From: JAFGTX01 sp942492225
GTDB lineage: Bacteria > Bacillota > Clostridia > Peptostreptococcales > Acidaminobacteraceae
Direction: 5' to 3'
DNA: 7,624 bases
NCBI GenBank assembly: GCA_942492225.1
Contig: CALODS010000014.1
Span: 1-7,624 of the forward strand
Position 1 is the stretch's first letter. Each line of letters starts with the position of its first letter. Positions 1-7,235 of this stretch are shown here, piece after piece. The translations under genes and the position numbers were made by a program. The notes beneath the pieces are model-generated. The model worked only from the letters and a program-made list of their open reading frames with translations. It was not told the origin of the DNA and did not search any database.

Positions 1-48
1 AAATCCCCGGGAGGGACAGCACCATTCTCCGAAACTTCTGGAGAAATG

Positions 49-120
49 CTCTAACAAATGCTTCCAGTTGAAGTCTGTTTCGCTGCGCGAATCACACTCA
101 AATGAAGCAGGGTGTTAGGC
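49..120 (+). other. Integron attC recombination site (VCR-like)
   Basis: A 72-bp imperfect palindrome with attC architecture. The R'' box CTCTAAC is at 49-55 and the R' box GTTAGGC at 114-120. Inner L''/L' arms TGCTTC (59-64) and GAAGCA (104-109) pair. Further pairs are TTGA (68-71) with TCAA (98-101) and TTCGC (79-83) with GCGAA (87-91) around a TGC loop, with unpaired bases in between as expected of a folded bottom strand. An integron integrase would cut between G114 and T115, so a new cassette begins at 115 reading right. R'' departs from the consensus RYYYAAC only at its first base. The 48 bases to the left would be the end of the preceding cassette; all three forward frames are open there, so no gene is called. 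No integrase gene lies in the window. Confidence 0.8.
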
Positions 121-147
121 AAAGCAAAGTCGAATAACCACGATAAA

Positions 148-179
148 GGGCACCTCTAAGAATTGATTTTTGATATATC
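148..179. repeat. Left terminal inverted repeat of the IS5-family element
   Basis: The end begins GGGCACCTCT and continues to a TGATATATC block. It matches the reverse complement of 952-983 at 21 of 32 positions, best at the outer ten bases and in the TGATATAT block. It is the transposase-downstream end. The TAAA at 144-147 just outside is one copy of the target duplication. Confidence 0.8.
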
Positions 180-273
180 GCTGTAACCGGGTGACCCGGC
201 AGGATTGTCGTCGATCCTAAAAAACACCGTTCTTTGACACATTTTGTGCTTAAAAGCCCCCTGGAAGCACCTT

Positions 274-866
274 TTAGGCGTAGCTATCCCGCAGGAAAAC
301 ATTGTGCACTTTCTTCTTCAGCTGTGTGCAGCGCATCATGTTATAGGTCAAGTTGGCTAATCCGATCTTGGCTGTTGCCCGTATGTAGCCAATGGTTCTG
401 ATGTACATGGCATTCATCGAATTGGTCATGAACCCAAACACATGTTCAACTCTGGCGCGAGTACGAGACTTTTCCTTGTTCAAAGCCTTCTGGGCATCAG
501 TGAGTTTATGGTACCTATTGCCTTTTTCATGAACCATATTCCTTATACCACAGCTTTCGATAGTTTCTTCCTGTCCAATATAGGCCGCGTCTGCGTACAG
601 TTTCTGACCGCCATCGTCGGTACTGATAAGGATTTCAAGCTCCTGTGAAAAATGAGCAGTTTGAACATCATGAATCTTTCAAACGGAGGGCGACCTGCTT
701 TGCTACTGTTTTCAGGCTTACTAAAGACGACATTCAAAATCGGCGCAAAGATGTTCCAGTCGATATATGTATCCAGTTTTACCAATGGATCTTTGAGCTT
801 GGTGAGCCGTTCCAGCAGAAAATGTTCGTCGAAAAGCTCCGACTTGTCGGAGTTGATGTTTTTCAT
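274..866 (-). pseudogene. IS5-family transposase, internal deletion with frame change
   Basis: A DDE transposase remnant. From the ATG at 866 the first ~70 residues are the IS5 N-terminal domain (DUF772-like), including AGRPPFERFMMFKLL. Near 645-660 the coherent sequence jumps to the C-terminal half in another frame, reading SQELEILIS, then KLYADAAYIGQEE, RARVEHVFGFM and a tail ending FLRDSYA before the stop at 274. The YADAAY aspartate and the RARVEHVFG glutamate, the second and third catalytic residues of the family, survive; the segment with the first aspartate is gone. About 195 residues remain against a usual ~320-340, so roughly 130 codons were lost. The N-terminal frame itself runs on as unrelated sequence to a stop at 543. 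No active transposase is expected. Confidence 0.9.
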
Positions 867-951
867 GATAGCAGAGGATGAATGAAGAAATCTGCTAAAA
901 TATACAGATTTTCGGCCTTTTTATGAGTGCTAAGTTATTTTTTTTATGAAA

Positions 952-983
952 AATATATCATTTAAGAATAAATAGAGATCCCC
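952..983. repeat. Right terminal inverted repeat of the IS5-family element
   Basis: Read on the minus strand from 983, the end begins GGGGATCTCT and reaches TGATATAT, mirroring the left end. The second TAAA target-duplication copy is at 984-987. This is the transposase-upstream end, so 867-983 should hold the leftward transposase promoter; I cannot pick boxes with confidence in such AT-rich sequence. Confidence 0.8.
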
Positions 984-1022
984 TAAAGTAACAGACGTAG
1001 TTTACTGAAGATATATAATTAA

Positions 1023-3461
1023 ATGGTAGATATATTTATTTCATATAAGGGAGAGAATCGCAACGAAGCAAATGCGATAGCTGAAATGCTTACTCAAAAC
1101 GGTTACAAAGTATGGTGGGATATCAATCTATTGCCAGGACAAGATTTTGCAAATGAAATTAATTTTGTAATCAAGAATGCCAAAGCTGTAGTAGTATTGT
1201 GGACACTAGAATCAATTAAATCTCATTGGGTAAAAGCAGAGTCAACATTAGCTCTTGATAAAGGAATACTTGTCCCTGTTTGGTTGCAATACATAGATTT
1301 ACCAGCACCTTTTAACACAATTCAAACATTAGATTTAACATCTTGGGATGGGTCACCGACAGATTTATTACTTGGAAAACTATTGCATAGAATAAATCAG
1401 CTGACGACTAAAACAGAGAAATTAACAGTATTAAATAGCGTAAAATCAAAAGAACTGATAAATAAACAGGTCTGTGCAGATGAGTTACTGATTTCCAATT
1501 ATGTATTGCCAAGCGATAATCAGGTTTGTACACAAGAAGGTGTGAATGAGGCTAAAGCTATAAATGATTTTTATGAAAGACAAAAAAGTATGTTTTTAAA
1601 TAGCTCGGCTATGCCGTGGCTTCTTGGAAATAGCGTAAGTAGAGACTTTATTATTCCTTCATTAGTGATTTCATCTAAAGTCAAGTTAGTCAAGCATCAT
1701 TTTAATGCAGATTTCAATTATTTGCTTAATAACTATTCCTGGAAAGATAATATTTTGATTATAGGTCCACCTGGAGCAGGCAAATCAACATTATTACTTT
1801 GCTATTATATAGAATTGATTAGTAAACAAGATAAGTATACGTTGAATATATTTCTTGATGCTAGAGACCTTGATACTTATCCAGAAGATTTTAACAGCGA
1901 AGCAATTTTATTGGAATACTTGGGTGATAAACATGGGGTTCCTCAGCTTGTTTATACGAAATGGATGAGGTATGTGTTATTGATTGATGGCCTTGATGAA
2001 ATCACCGAAACTTTGTTCATTAAAATAATTAAACTAGTTAATAATTCTCCTAATAATTTTTCATTTATAATGGCATGTAGAGATCAGACGTACTATTTGC
2101 GATCCGCCCATGATAATTCGATTGAACGTGCTTTTAGTGAGTCCATATTAATAAGCCCTTGGAGCATAGAGTCATCCAAAGAGTATGTAAAAAAATACCT
2201 TTATGCAATAGGATTAAAAGAAAAATATATAAAATTTGAAAAATCAATAATTAATAATCCTAATTTTTACGCATTCTGCTCTAACCCATTTCAACTTAAT
2301 ATTTTAATATATATATATATAGATGAGGCGCAATCCTTGTCTCACACAGGTTTATGGAATACGTATAGCCTTTATGATAAATATATCAACTTGCTGTGGA
2401 AAAACGAGAAAATAAAAAATCCCAAAAACAAAAATTTTAATGATTTTATTGAGTTATGCACTGAAATAGCTATTTCATTATATAATATGAAGGACAATAT
2501 CCTTACTGAAAAATACTTGTGTGTCATCCAGGATTCAACTCTGTTAAGCGTTTTAACGACGGATCATATTGAGCGCATATTGAAATTTAAGCATGAATCA
2601 ATGTTTGAATATTTTATTGCCAAATCCTTCATTAATGTCATAAGAAACGGTACGACAGAGGCATTACTTCATGAGTTTCGTAATTTCTATAATTACTATA
2701 TTAACGGATTTATACGAGACGGAATGCTGGTTTATCGTAAGGAGGCAGATAAATTCTATAAGAAACTATCGACTATCTACTTGGCATGTTTTAATAAAAA
2801 AAAATGCCTTCAAGATAAAATGATGAAAAATATTAATGAATATAATAGACTGGTGGTGGGTTCTTTTAAAAAAGTATCCAATAGTCTTTCTGAGAATTTA
2901 ATTGAGAGAGAGTTATCTATCTATTATATAGGGCGTCTGGAGTTAAACTCATTTCCTGAAATACTTAAGCTTGCTTATTTTTATGACCCATCATATATTA
3001 TTAAAAGGACCGCCGCAATCGGTGCGATGCTTTATCATGAAGAATCAATTGAATTCGATTATATAGACACCCTATCACCAAACTCATCGGATGATATTAC
3101 TCATAGAAGTTTAACATTGCTATATTTTGAAGATGCTTTTGGTGATATTGTGGACTACAAAGATGATGGCAAGGTATCGTGGGAGAAATCAAAGCAAGCC
3201 ATTATTCTCAGACTAAGTCAAGATACAAATAGAAATTTATCTTTCCGCCTATGGGATTTAAGAACTATTAGTTTATTTTGTCAAAATCGCAATTCGTGCG
3301 AACAATTAACAGAGTTCGATATTGACATAATATCAAATACGAATACTGCATGTTCATTTTTCAGTAAAGAAAAAGAGTCGCGCATAATGATAGAGAAAGA
3401 TAATTTAATAAGAAATATAAAAACTACGAGGCACAAAAATGAAACCAATGGATGTACTTAA
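1023..3461 (+). CDS. TIR-NACHT NTPase, bacterial NLR-like putative immune effector
   Basis: An 812-residue cytosolic protein with no signal peptide or membrane segment. Residues 1 to ~125 form a TIR domain: MVDIFISYKG opening, a VWWDINLLPG loop, and WVKAES with Glu73 at the place of the NADase catalytic glutamate. Residues ~230-540 form a NACHT-type STAND NTPase: Walker A GPPGAGKST (248-256), Walker B LLIDGLDE (319-326), the sensor-like arginine in MACRDQ (Arg353), NPFQL (421-425) and the FKHESMFEYFIA motif (520-531). Residues ~560-812 are a mostly helical region with no recognisable repeats, the likely sensor. In characterised relatives a phage cue drives NACHT oligomerisation and the TIR domain then breaks down NAD+ or makes a signal nucleotide; that role is inferred here. 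The ATG gives the usual TIR N-terminus, but no strong ribosome site precedes it. The gene contains an A9 run (2796-2804) and a TA repeat (2307-2321), both in frame. Its 3' end overlaps the next gene's likely start by 23 bases. Confidence 0.88.
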   Translation: MVDIFISYKGENRNEANAIAEMLTQNGYKVWWDINLLPGQDFANEINFVIKNAKAVVVLWTLESIKSHWVKAESTLALDKGILVPVWLQYIDLPAPFNTIQTLDLTSWDGSPTDLLLGKLLHRINQLTTKTEKLTVLNSVKSKELINKQVCADELLISNYVLPSDNQVCTQEGVNEAKAINDFYERQKSMFLNSSAMPWLLGNSVSRDFIIPSLVISSKVKLVKHHFNADFNYLLNNYSWKDNILIIGPPGAGKSTLLLCYYIELISKQDKYTLNIFLDARDLDTYPEDFNSEAILLEYLGDKHGVPQLVYTKWMRYVLLIDGLDEITETLFIKIIKLVNNSPNNFSFIMACRDQTYYLRSAHDNSIERAFSESILISPWSIESSKEYVKKYLYAIGLKEKYIKFEKSIINNPNFYAFCSNPFQLNILIYIYIDEAQSLSHTGLWNTYSLYDKYINLLWKNEKIKNPKNKNFNDFIELCTEIAISLYNMKDNILTEKYLCVIQDSTLLSVLTTDHIERILKFKHESMFEYFIAKSFINVIRNGTTEALLHEFRNFYNYYINGFIRDGMLVYRKEADKFYKKLSTIYLACFNKKKCLQDKMMKNINEYNRLVVGSFKKVSNSLSENLIERELSIYYIGRLELNSFPEILKLAYFYDPSYIIKRTAAIGAMLYHEESIEFDYIDTLSPNSSDDITHRSLTLLYFEDAFGDIVDYKDDGKVSWEKSKQAIILRLSQDTNRNLSFRLWDLRTISLFCQNRNSCEQLTEFDIDIISNTNTACSFFSKEKESRIMIEKDNLIRNIKTTRHKNETNGCT
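3428..3431 (+). promoter_or_regulatory. Ribosome binding site pointing to ATG 3439
   Basis: GAGG lies seven bases before the ATG at 3439, inside the end of the TIR-NACHT gene. It is the best ribosome site in the area. It marks 3439, not the downstream GTG at 3555, as the natural start of the nucleotidyltransferase gene, and suggests translational coupling to the gene before it. Confidence 0.6.
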
Positions 3462-4244
3462 CGATGAAGAAGTGGCGTGTAGCTAATAAATAAAATAGTC
3501 TCTTATCATCGAAAGAGAAAACAATTCCCTGCAGCTTGTCTTGTTGGTTCTTTAGTGAAAGGCTACTACACTGATACATCTGACATTGACTTAATGATTT
3601 TTGTTGATGACGATGCACAATTTTCCCTCGAATCATTTTCAAGTATTGTTGCCGAACTTGAGCTAGATGCTGTATTAAAGGATGATGCTTATGACTTCGT
3701 TATTGGTCGGAGACATGCAAGTATTCTATATAAAAGTTATTCTGGCTTTATTGAAAAGATAAGTGATATAATTAAAGGTAATAATATTGATTTGTATTAT
3801 AAGGAATGGGCTTATGTTGGAGTCATTGATGATGTGTTATTATTGGATATATCAAATGCTATTATTTTTTATGACCTACATGAAGAATTATCTAAAACCG
3901 CTGACCATCTTAATAAACAGTATCCCCCAAAATTAAAGCAAGCAATAATCTCATCTACTGAGGTAATTATTCGTGCAAAAATAAAAGGCATTGTACGCTT
4001 TCAAAAAAACTTATTCATTTCATCAGTTGCTGTCAATGAACTCCTTGTAGCTTTTATTCGACGCATGTATGCTATTTATGAAATATACAATCCTGGGTTA
4101 AAACATGTCTTCTCGAAAAATAATCTAGAATTCCTTCATTATAACATTCCCGAACTTTATAAAATATATGAATTGTACGTCAAATGTGAACGAGATAATT
4201 ACGAGCCTTTATATTCTTTCATCGAGAAAAGCATGGAGAAATAA
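3439..4244 (+). CDS. Nucleotidyltransferase-fold protein, frame broken near its start
   Basis: A Pol-beta-like (NTP_transf_2) domain protein. The frame ending at 4244 carries the motif GS followed ten residues later by DID (GSLVKGYYTDTSDIDLM), the hG[GS]...Dh[DE] signature of enzymes that transfer NMP groups. The C-terminal half is helical. The only usable start in this frame, GTG 3555, falls after the GS and would delete it, and has no clear ribosome site. The frame is coherent back to 3483 (LINKIVSYHRKR then QFPAACLVGS). ATG 3439, with GAGG seven bases before it, opens MKPMDVLNDEEVACS and stops at 3484. One extra base near 3471-3483 would join the two into a ~268-residue protein. So the gene is frameshifted, or the sequence lacks a base there. 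The substrate is unknown; aminoglycoside-type, tRNA or small-molecule transfer cannot be told apart. It overlaps the TIR-NACHT gene by 23 bases and ends 2 bases before the radical SAM gene. Confidence 0.7.
4235..4238 (+). promoter_or_regulatory. Ribosome binding site of the radical SAM gene
   Basis: GGAG eight bases before ATG 4247 and inside the end of the upstream gene. It supports this start and coupled translation. Confidence 0.65.
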
Positions 4245-4246
4245 TA

Positions 4247-5437
4247 ATGCATAAACACATTTTCTCGTGGCCTTCACCGGAACCCATAATTGAAATGCAG
4301 TTCATGGGATCGAAAATTGATCTTCTCAAAGAAAAGTTCGGTGCATTATCACAAGAAAGAGACCTATACAGCAGGATTTGTATTGGTAACACAGCGATAT
4401 CTTTGGAACCATTTAGAGGATGTCCCTTAGGTTGCAAATATTGTATGGCGAATAACGATGTTCGCAGTATTAAATATGAAGGGAACTCTATCGGCAATCC
4501 TGATGATTTAGTTATAATAAAACCTGAAAAGCTCTATAATAGTGTCGATTTATTACAAGCGTTAATAATACACCCAGCTTTTATACCAGGTAAAACTGTA
4601 GTTGGTTTTTGCATTGGATCAACAGAAGTGTTTTTACCAAATGTCGGAGAAAATGTTTGGATTGCAATGAAAAAAATGGCTCAATATGGTTTAAAAAACC
4701 CTATTTGGTTAGTTGCTAAGAGTTTTTTATCCAATAACAAAAAAATATGGTATAACAGGTTTAAATACTTAAGTGATTGTGGAATAAAAACGATAATATC
4801 TATTTCCGATGCAGGTAACCCGATTGAAGTTGAGCCATTTCCAAAATTAAATCGCTTCTTGCCCTTCGAATTCTTTAAAGATAGCGGGGTCTATTTGTCA
4901 CATCATTTGCGCCCAATTGTATCTCACCCCCATGTATTAGATGGTATAACCAGAAGTCTGGATAAAAGTAATAATATTGTTTCTAGTGTGTGTTGGGGTG
5001 GCTTGAGACTAGATCCGGGAATGCTTTTATTTATGAAGCAAAAAGAGAGTTCAGGATACACTCCTGGAAATCAAAATAAAGTTTTAAGTCCCAATATAGA
5101 ACAACATGTTACTAGTCTAGTCGAGAATCTTGGGATTCCTTTATTTCATCATTCGTCCGAAATGATTTCTTTTTATCTGGGTATAAGTGACTATAACTTG
5201 AATAAATACCAATCAAATGAAGCTTTCTTAGAGATACCTAAATCTACAATACAAAGAATTGAAAAAGAATCTAATCAACTACTAAGCGAAATACTAAAAA
5301 ACGTTGCACAGAGCATCAGGCTTTTCGATATCAGATTTGATGTTAATCAAAATAAAATACAAATAAACAAACAATTAAAATTTCAAGAATTACATGCTCT
5401 TAAACAAGCAATAGGCTTCTCCGGTATTTTTAATTGA
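4247..5437 (+). CDS. Radical SAM enzyme, distantly spore-photoproduct-lyase-like
   Basis: A 396-residue soluble protein. The motif RGCPLGCKYC (Cys59, Cys63, Cys66) is the CxxxCxxC site that holds the 4Fe-4S cluster and cleaves S-adenosylmethionine to a 5'-deoxyadenosyl radical. PFRGCPLGCKYC resembles the PYRGC..GC.YC of the SplB/COG1533 group. Later elements also fit that layout: a GSTEVF strand (124-129), AKSFL (157-161) where relatives have TKS, and ISISD (184-188). Other cysteines are scattered (45, 122, 178, 249) with no SPASM-type cluster. The reaction is unknown; resemblance to SplB hints at a nucleic-acid or nucleotide substrate, but that is inference. The gene starts 2 bases after the nucleotidyltransferase stop and is followed after 37 bases by the phosphoesterase, so it looks like an internal operon gene. 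The frame is intact. Confidence 0.85.
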   Translation: MHKHIFSWPSPEPIIEMQFMGSKIDLLKEKFGALSQERDLYSRICIGNTAISLEPFRGCPLGCKYCMANNDVRSIKYEGNSIGNPDDLVIIKPEKLYNSVDLLQALIIHPAFIPGKTVVGFCIGSTEVFLPNVGENVWIAMKKMAQYGLKNPIWLVAKSFLSNNKKIWYNRFKYLSDCGIKTIISISDAGNPIEVEPFPKLNRFLPFEFFKDSGVYLSHHLRPIVSHPHVLDGITRSLDKSNNIVSSVCWGGLRLDPGMLLFMKQKESSGYTPGNQNKVLSPNIEQHVTSLVENLGIPLFHHSSEMISFYLGISDYNLNKYQSNEAFLEIPKSTIQRIEKESNQLLSEILKNVAQSIRLFDIRFDVNQNKIQINKQLKFQELHALKQAIGFSGIFN

Positions 5438-5474
5438 TTCTATTCGATAGCAGGTGTGAATAAACCAAGGGTAT

Positions 5475-6173
5475 ATGTTTATTTTGACTGGAGATACTCA
5501 TAGAGATTTTAGTAAAATAGAGTTGTTTTGGCAGAGTCATAATTATTTAAGCAATGACCTGACAATAACTGTCTTGGGTGATGCAGGTATAAATTATTAT
5601 TCTGATAAACAAGATATAATCCTAAAAGAACAATTATCAAAACTTCCCATTTCCTTATTTTTTATTCATGGTAATCATGAACTTCGACCTGCGAATATTT
5701 CAACCTATAAAGAAGTAGAGATGTTTGGCTCCTCTGTTTACCGAGAGGAAAAATATAAAAATCTTATATTTGCTAAAGATGGAGAAGTCTATTTAATTGA
5801 GAATAAAAAAATATTGGTCATTGGCGGAGCATACAGCGCCGACAAATACACGCGCTTAGCAAGAGGAGAAAAATGGTTTGCAGATGAGCAACCTTCTCAA
5901 ACTGTAAAGAAACAAACTGAAGAAAACTTAAAAAGATTCAATTGGGATATTGACTACGTACTTTCACACACGTGCCCAATTCAATATGAGCCAATAGATA
6001 CTTATACATTGAAGATTGATCAAAGCAAAGTTGATAAAAGTACCGAAATTTGGCTTTCTGAAATAGAAAAAACTTTAAGCTATAAGAAATGGTTTTGTGG
6101 TCACTTTCATATAGATAGAGAGGTGGATAAAATTCTTTTTTTGTATGAAAAATTTGTGAATCTAGATTGCTAA
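5475..6173 (+). CDS. Calcineurin-like metallophosphoesterase
   Basis: A 232-residue cytosolic protein with every metal-binding motif of the superfamily in order: GDTH (6-9), GDAG (35-38), GNHE (66-69), LSHTCP (His165) and GHFH (209-212). Two metal ions would hydrolyse a phosphomonoester or phosphodiester. The stretch from WFADEQPSQ through NWDIDYVLSHTCP resembles the small phosphoesterases common on mobile elements of many bacteria (family similarity from memory). The substrate is unknown; beside a TIR protein and a nucleotidyltransferase, a nucleotide or a nucleotidylated product is a reasonable guess. AAGG four bases before the ATG is a rather close ribosome site. The short 37-bp gap to the radical SAM gene suggests co-transcription. 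The frame and length look complete. Confidence 0.85.
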   Translation: MFILTGDTHRDFSKIELFWQSHNYLSNDLTITVLGDAGINYYSDKQDIILKEQLSKLPISLFFIHGNHELRPANISTYKEVEMFGSSVYREEKYKNLIFAKDGEVYLIENKKILVIGGAYSADKYTRLARGEKWFADEQPSQTVKKQTEENLKRFNWDIDYVLSHTCPIQYEPIDTYTLKIDQSKVDKSTEIWLSEIEKTLSYKKWFCGHFHIDREVDKILFLYEKFVNLDC

Positions 6174-6215
6174 ATATAGTATAAAGTTATTTTATTTATT
6201 CCTTAATATATTACT

Positions 6216-6245
6216 GGACATCATTAAAAAACCTTTTGCATGTCC
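6216..6245. repeat. Short inverted repeat between the phosphoesterase and reductase genes
   Basis: GGACAT (6216-6221) and ATGTCC (6240-6245) form a perfect six-base inverted repeat around 18 AT-rich bases. It could be a weak hairpin or a binding site for a dimeric regulator. It lacks a GC-rich stem followed by a T-run, so it is not a convincing terminator. The 6174-6282 gap is otherwise AT-rich with no gene or clear promoter. Confidence 0.3.
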
Positions 6246-6282
6246 TTATAGTTTAATGAGGCAAGAAAAGAAATTAAAGATA

Positions 6283-7235
6283 ATGATTTTAAAAAAAAAA
6301 GAAATTTAGGCAAAACAAGGATTTTAGTATCTGAGATCGGCTTGGGAACATGGCCCATTGGTGGAATCGGTTACGGAGAAGTTAGTGAGAAGCAGGCTTA
6401 TGATTGTTTAGAGACATATATCGAGGCAGGTGGAAATTATATTGATACTGCAAGAGCATATAATAAGAGTGAAAAATACATTGGCTGCATTTTAAATAAA
6501 TATTATCATTCTCATGATCTCATCATATCAACGAAAACTACTAGAGGGTTTTCTAAGGAATCAATAAGTGATATTCGTAAGGAACTTAATTATAGTCTTA
6601 AGATGCTTAATAGAGATTATGTGGATATATATTATTTGCATAATCCTCCAGAAGATTCGGAGGTAATTAAAAGAGTGCTGGATCAAATGCTAGAGCTTAA
6701 GTTAGAAGGTAAAATTAGAGCCATCGGGGCATCAATAAAAAGCTCTAGAGTTGATGACAATACAGTACATCTATGCCGCCAGTATATTTTAAGCGGTAAA
6801 ATTGATGTGATTCAGGTTATCTACAGTATTCTACGACAAAAAAATGCCCAAATTTTCAAGGAGGCATATGACGTTGGTGTGGGAATAGTAGTTAGATCCG
6901 TTCTCGAAAGTGGTTTTCTGACTGGCAAGTATAATGTTGGACATAATTTTAGCGACCAAAGGAGTCGTTGGTCAGCTGAAAAAAGAGATTATATTCTCAG
7001 AATGGTGTCTGATATAGAATGGAATAGTAACATTCAAGAGATTATGACTATAGGACAAGCTGCTATTAAGTTTGTACTTGACAATAAATATATAAGCACT
7101 GCAATAATTGGAGCAAAAAATAAGGAACAAGTCATTGAAAACATTCTGACCGAAAATATTTCTCCAATTAATAATAAGTTAGCACTGAAACTTAAAAATA
7201 AGTATGAACATATTAACAATTTGTTCAATCCGTAA
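6283..7235 (+). CDS. Aldo-keto reductase, start out of frame at an A10 tract
   Basis: An NAD(P)H-dependent oxidoreductase of the aldo-keto reductase superfamily. Counting from TTG 6342, the catalytic tetrad is complete: Asp35 and Tyr40 in YIDTARAYNKSE, Lys65 in STKTT and His100 in YYLHNPPED. The C-terminal half carries the expected VRSVLESGFLTGKY and IIGAKNKEQV cofactor-site-like segments. The family's opening strand (RNLGKTRILVSEIGLGTW) is in frame from 6300, but no ATG, GTG or TTG precedes it in that frame before the stop at 6249. ATG 6283 reads MILKKKEI and stops; with eleven instead of ten A's at 6291-6300 it would read MILKKKRNLGKT and continue. The gene therefore needs slippage, has a one-base loss, or the sequence has a homopolymer error. 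Translation from TTG 6342 alone would remove the first strand of the barrel cap. The substrate is unknown. It follows the phosphoesterase by about 110 bases. Confidence 0.82.
6291..6300 (+). repeat. A10 homopolymer at the reductase reading-frame break
   Basis: Ten consecutive A's sit exactly where the ATG 6283 frame and the reductase frame diverge by one base. An A-tract of this length is prone to replication and transcription slippage and to sequencing miscalls. An eleventh A would restore one continuous gene. Confidence 0.75.

Larger units (their letters stand above)
148..983 (-). mobile_element. Internally deleted IS5-family insertion sequence
   Basis: An 836-bp element bounded by imperfect inverted repeats (148-179 and 952-983, 21 of 32 positions identical by hand count) and flanked by a direct repeat TAAA (144-147 and 984-987). 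A 4-bp target duplication is usual for the IS5 subgroup. The only gene is a leftward transposase missing its middle, so the element cannot move on its own but keeps both ends and might be moved in trans by a complete relative. It sits 33 bp inside the cassette that starts at 115 and 39 bp before the TIR-NACHT start codon, where it could block read-through from an integron promoter or supply its own. The 126 bp after the transposase stop hold two short hairpins (187-199 and 201-218) and no gene. Confidence 0.85.

Noticed and set aside
1..54. An open frame ending in TAA inside the attC R'' box, as if the tail of an upstream cassette gene
   Set aside because: All three forward frames are open over this short stretch and none shows a recognisable family, so no gene end can be chosen.
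442..885. Forward open frames across the transposase region
   Set aside because: They are antisense to a recognisable transposase and show no family likeness or ribosome sites.
246..931. GTGCT direct repeats (246-250 and 927-931) as the IS target duplication
   Set aside because: The ends they would define match poorly, while 148-179 and 952-983 match far better and are flanked by TAAA on both sides.
1014..1019. TATAAT as a promoter -10 box for the TIR-NACHT gene
   Set aside because: It ends three bases before the ATG and has no -35-like hexamer at the right distance; such matches are common in AT-rich DNA.
4219..4497. Leftward open frame over the start of the radical SAM gene
   Set aside because: It is the antisense shadow of the conserved cysteine region and has no motif of its own.
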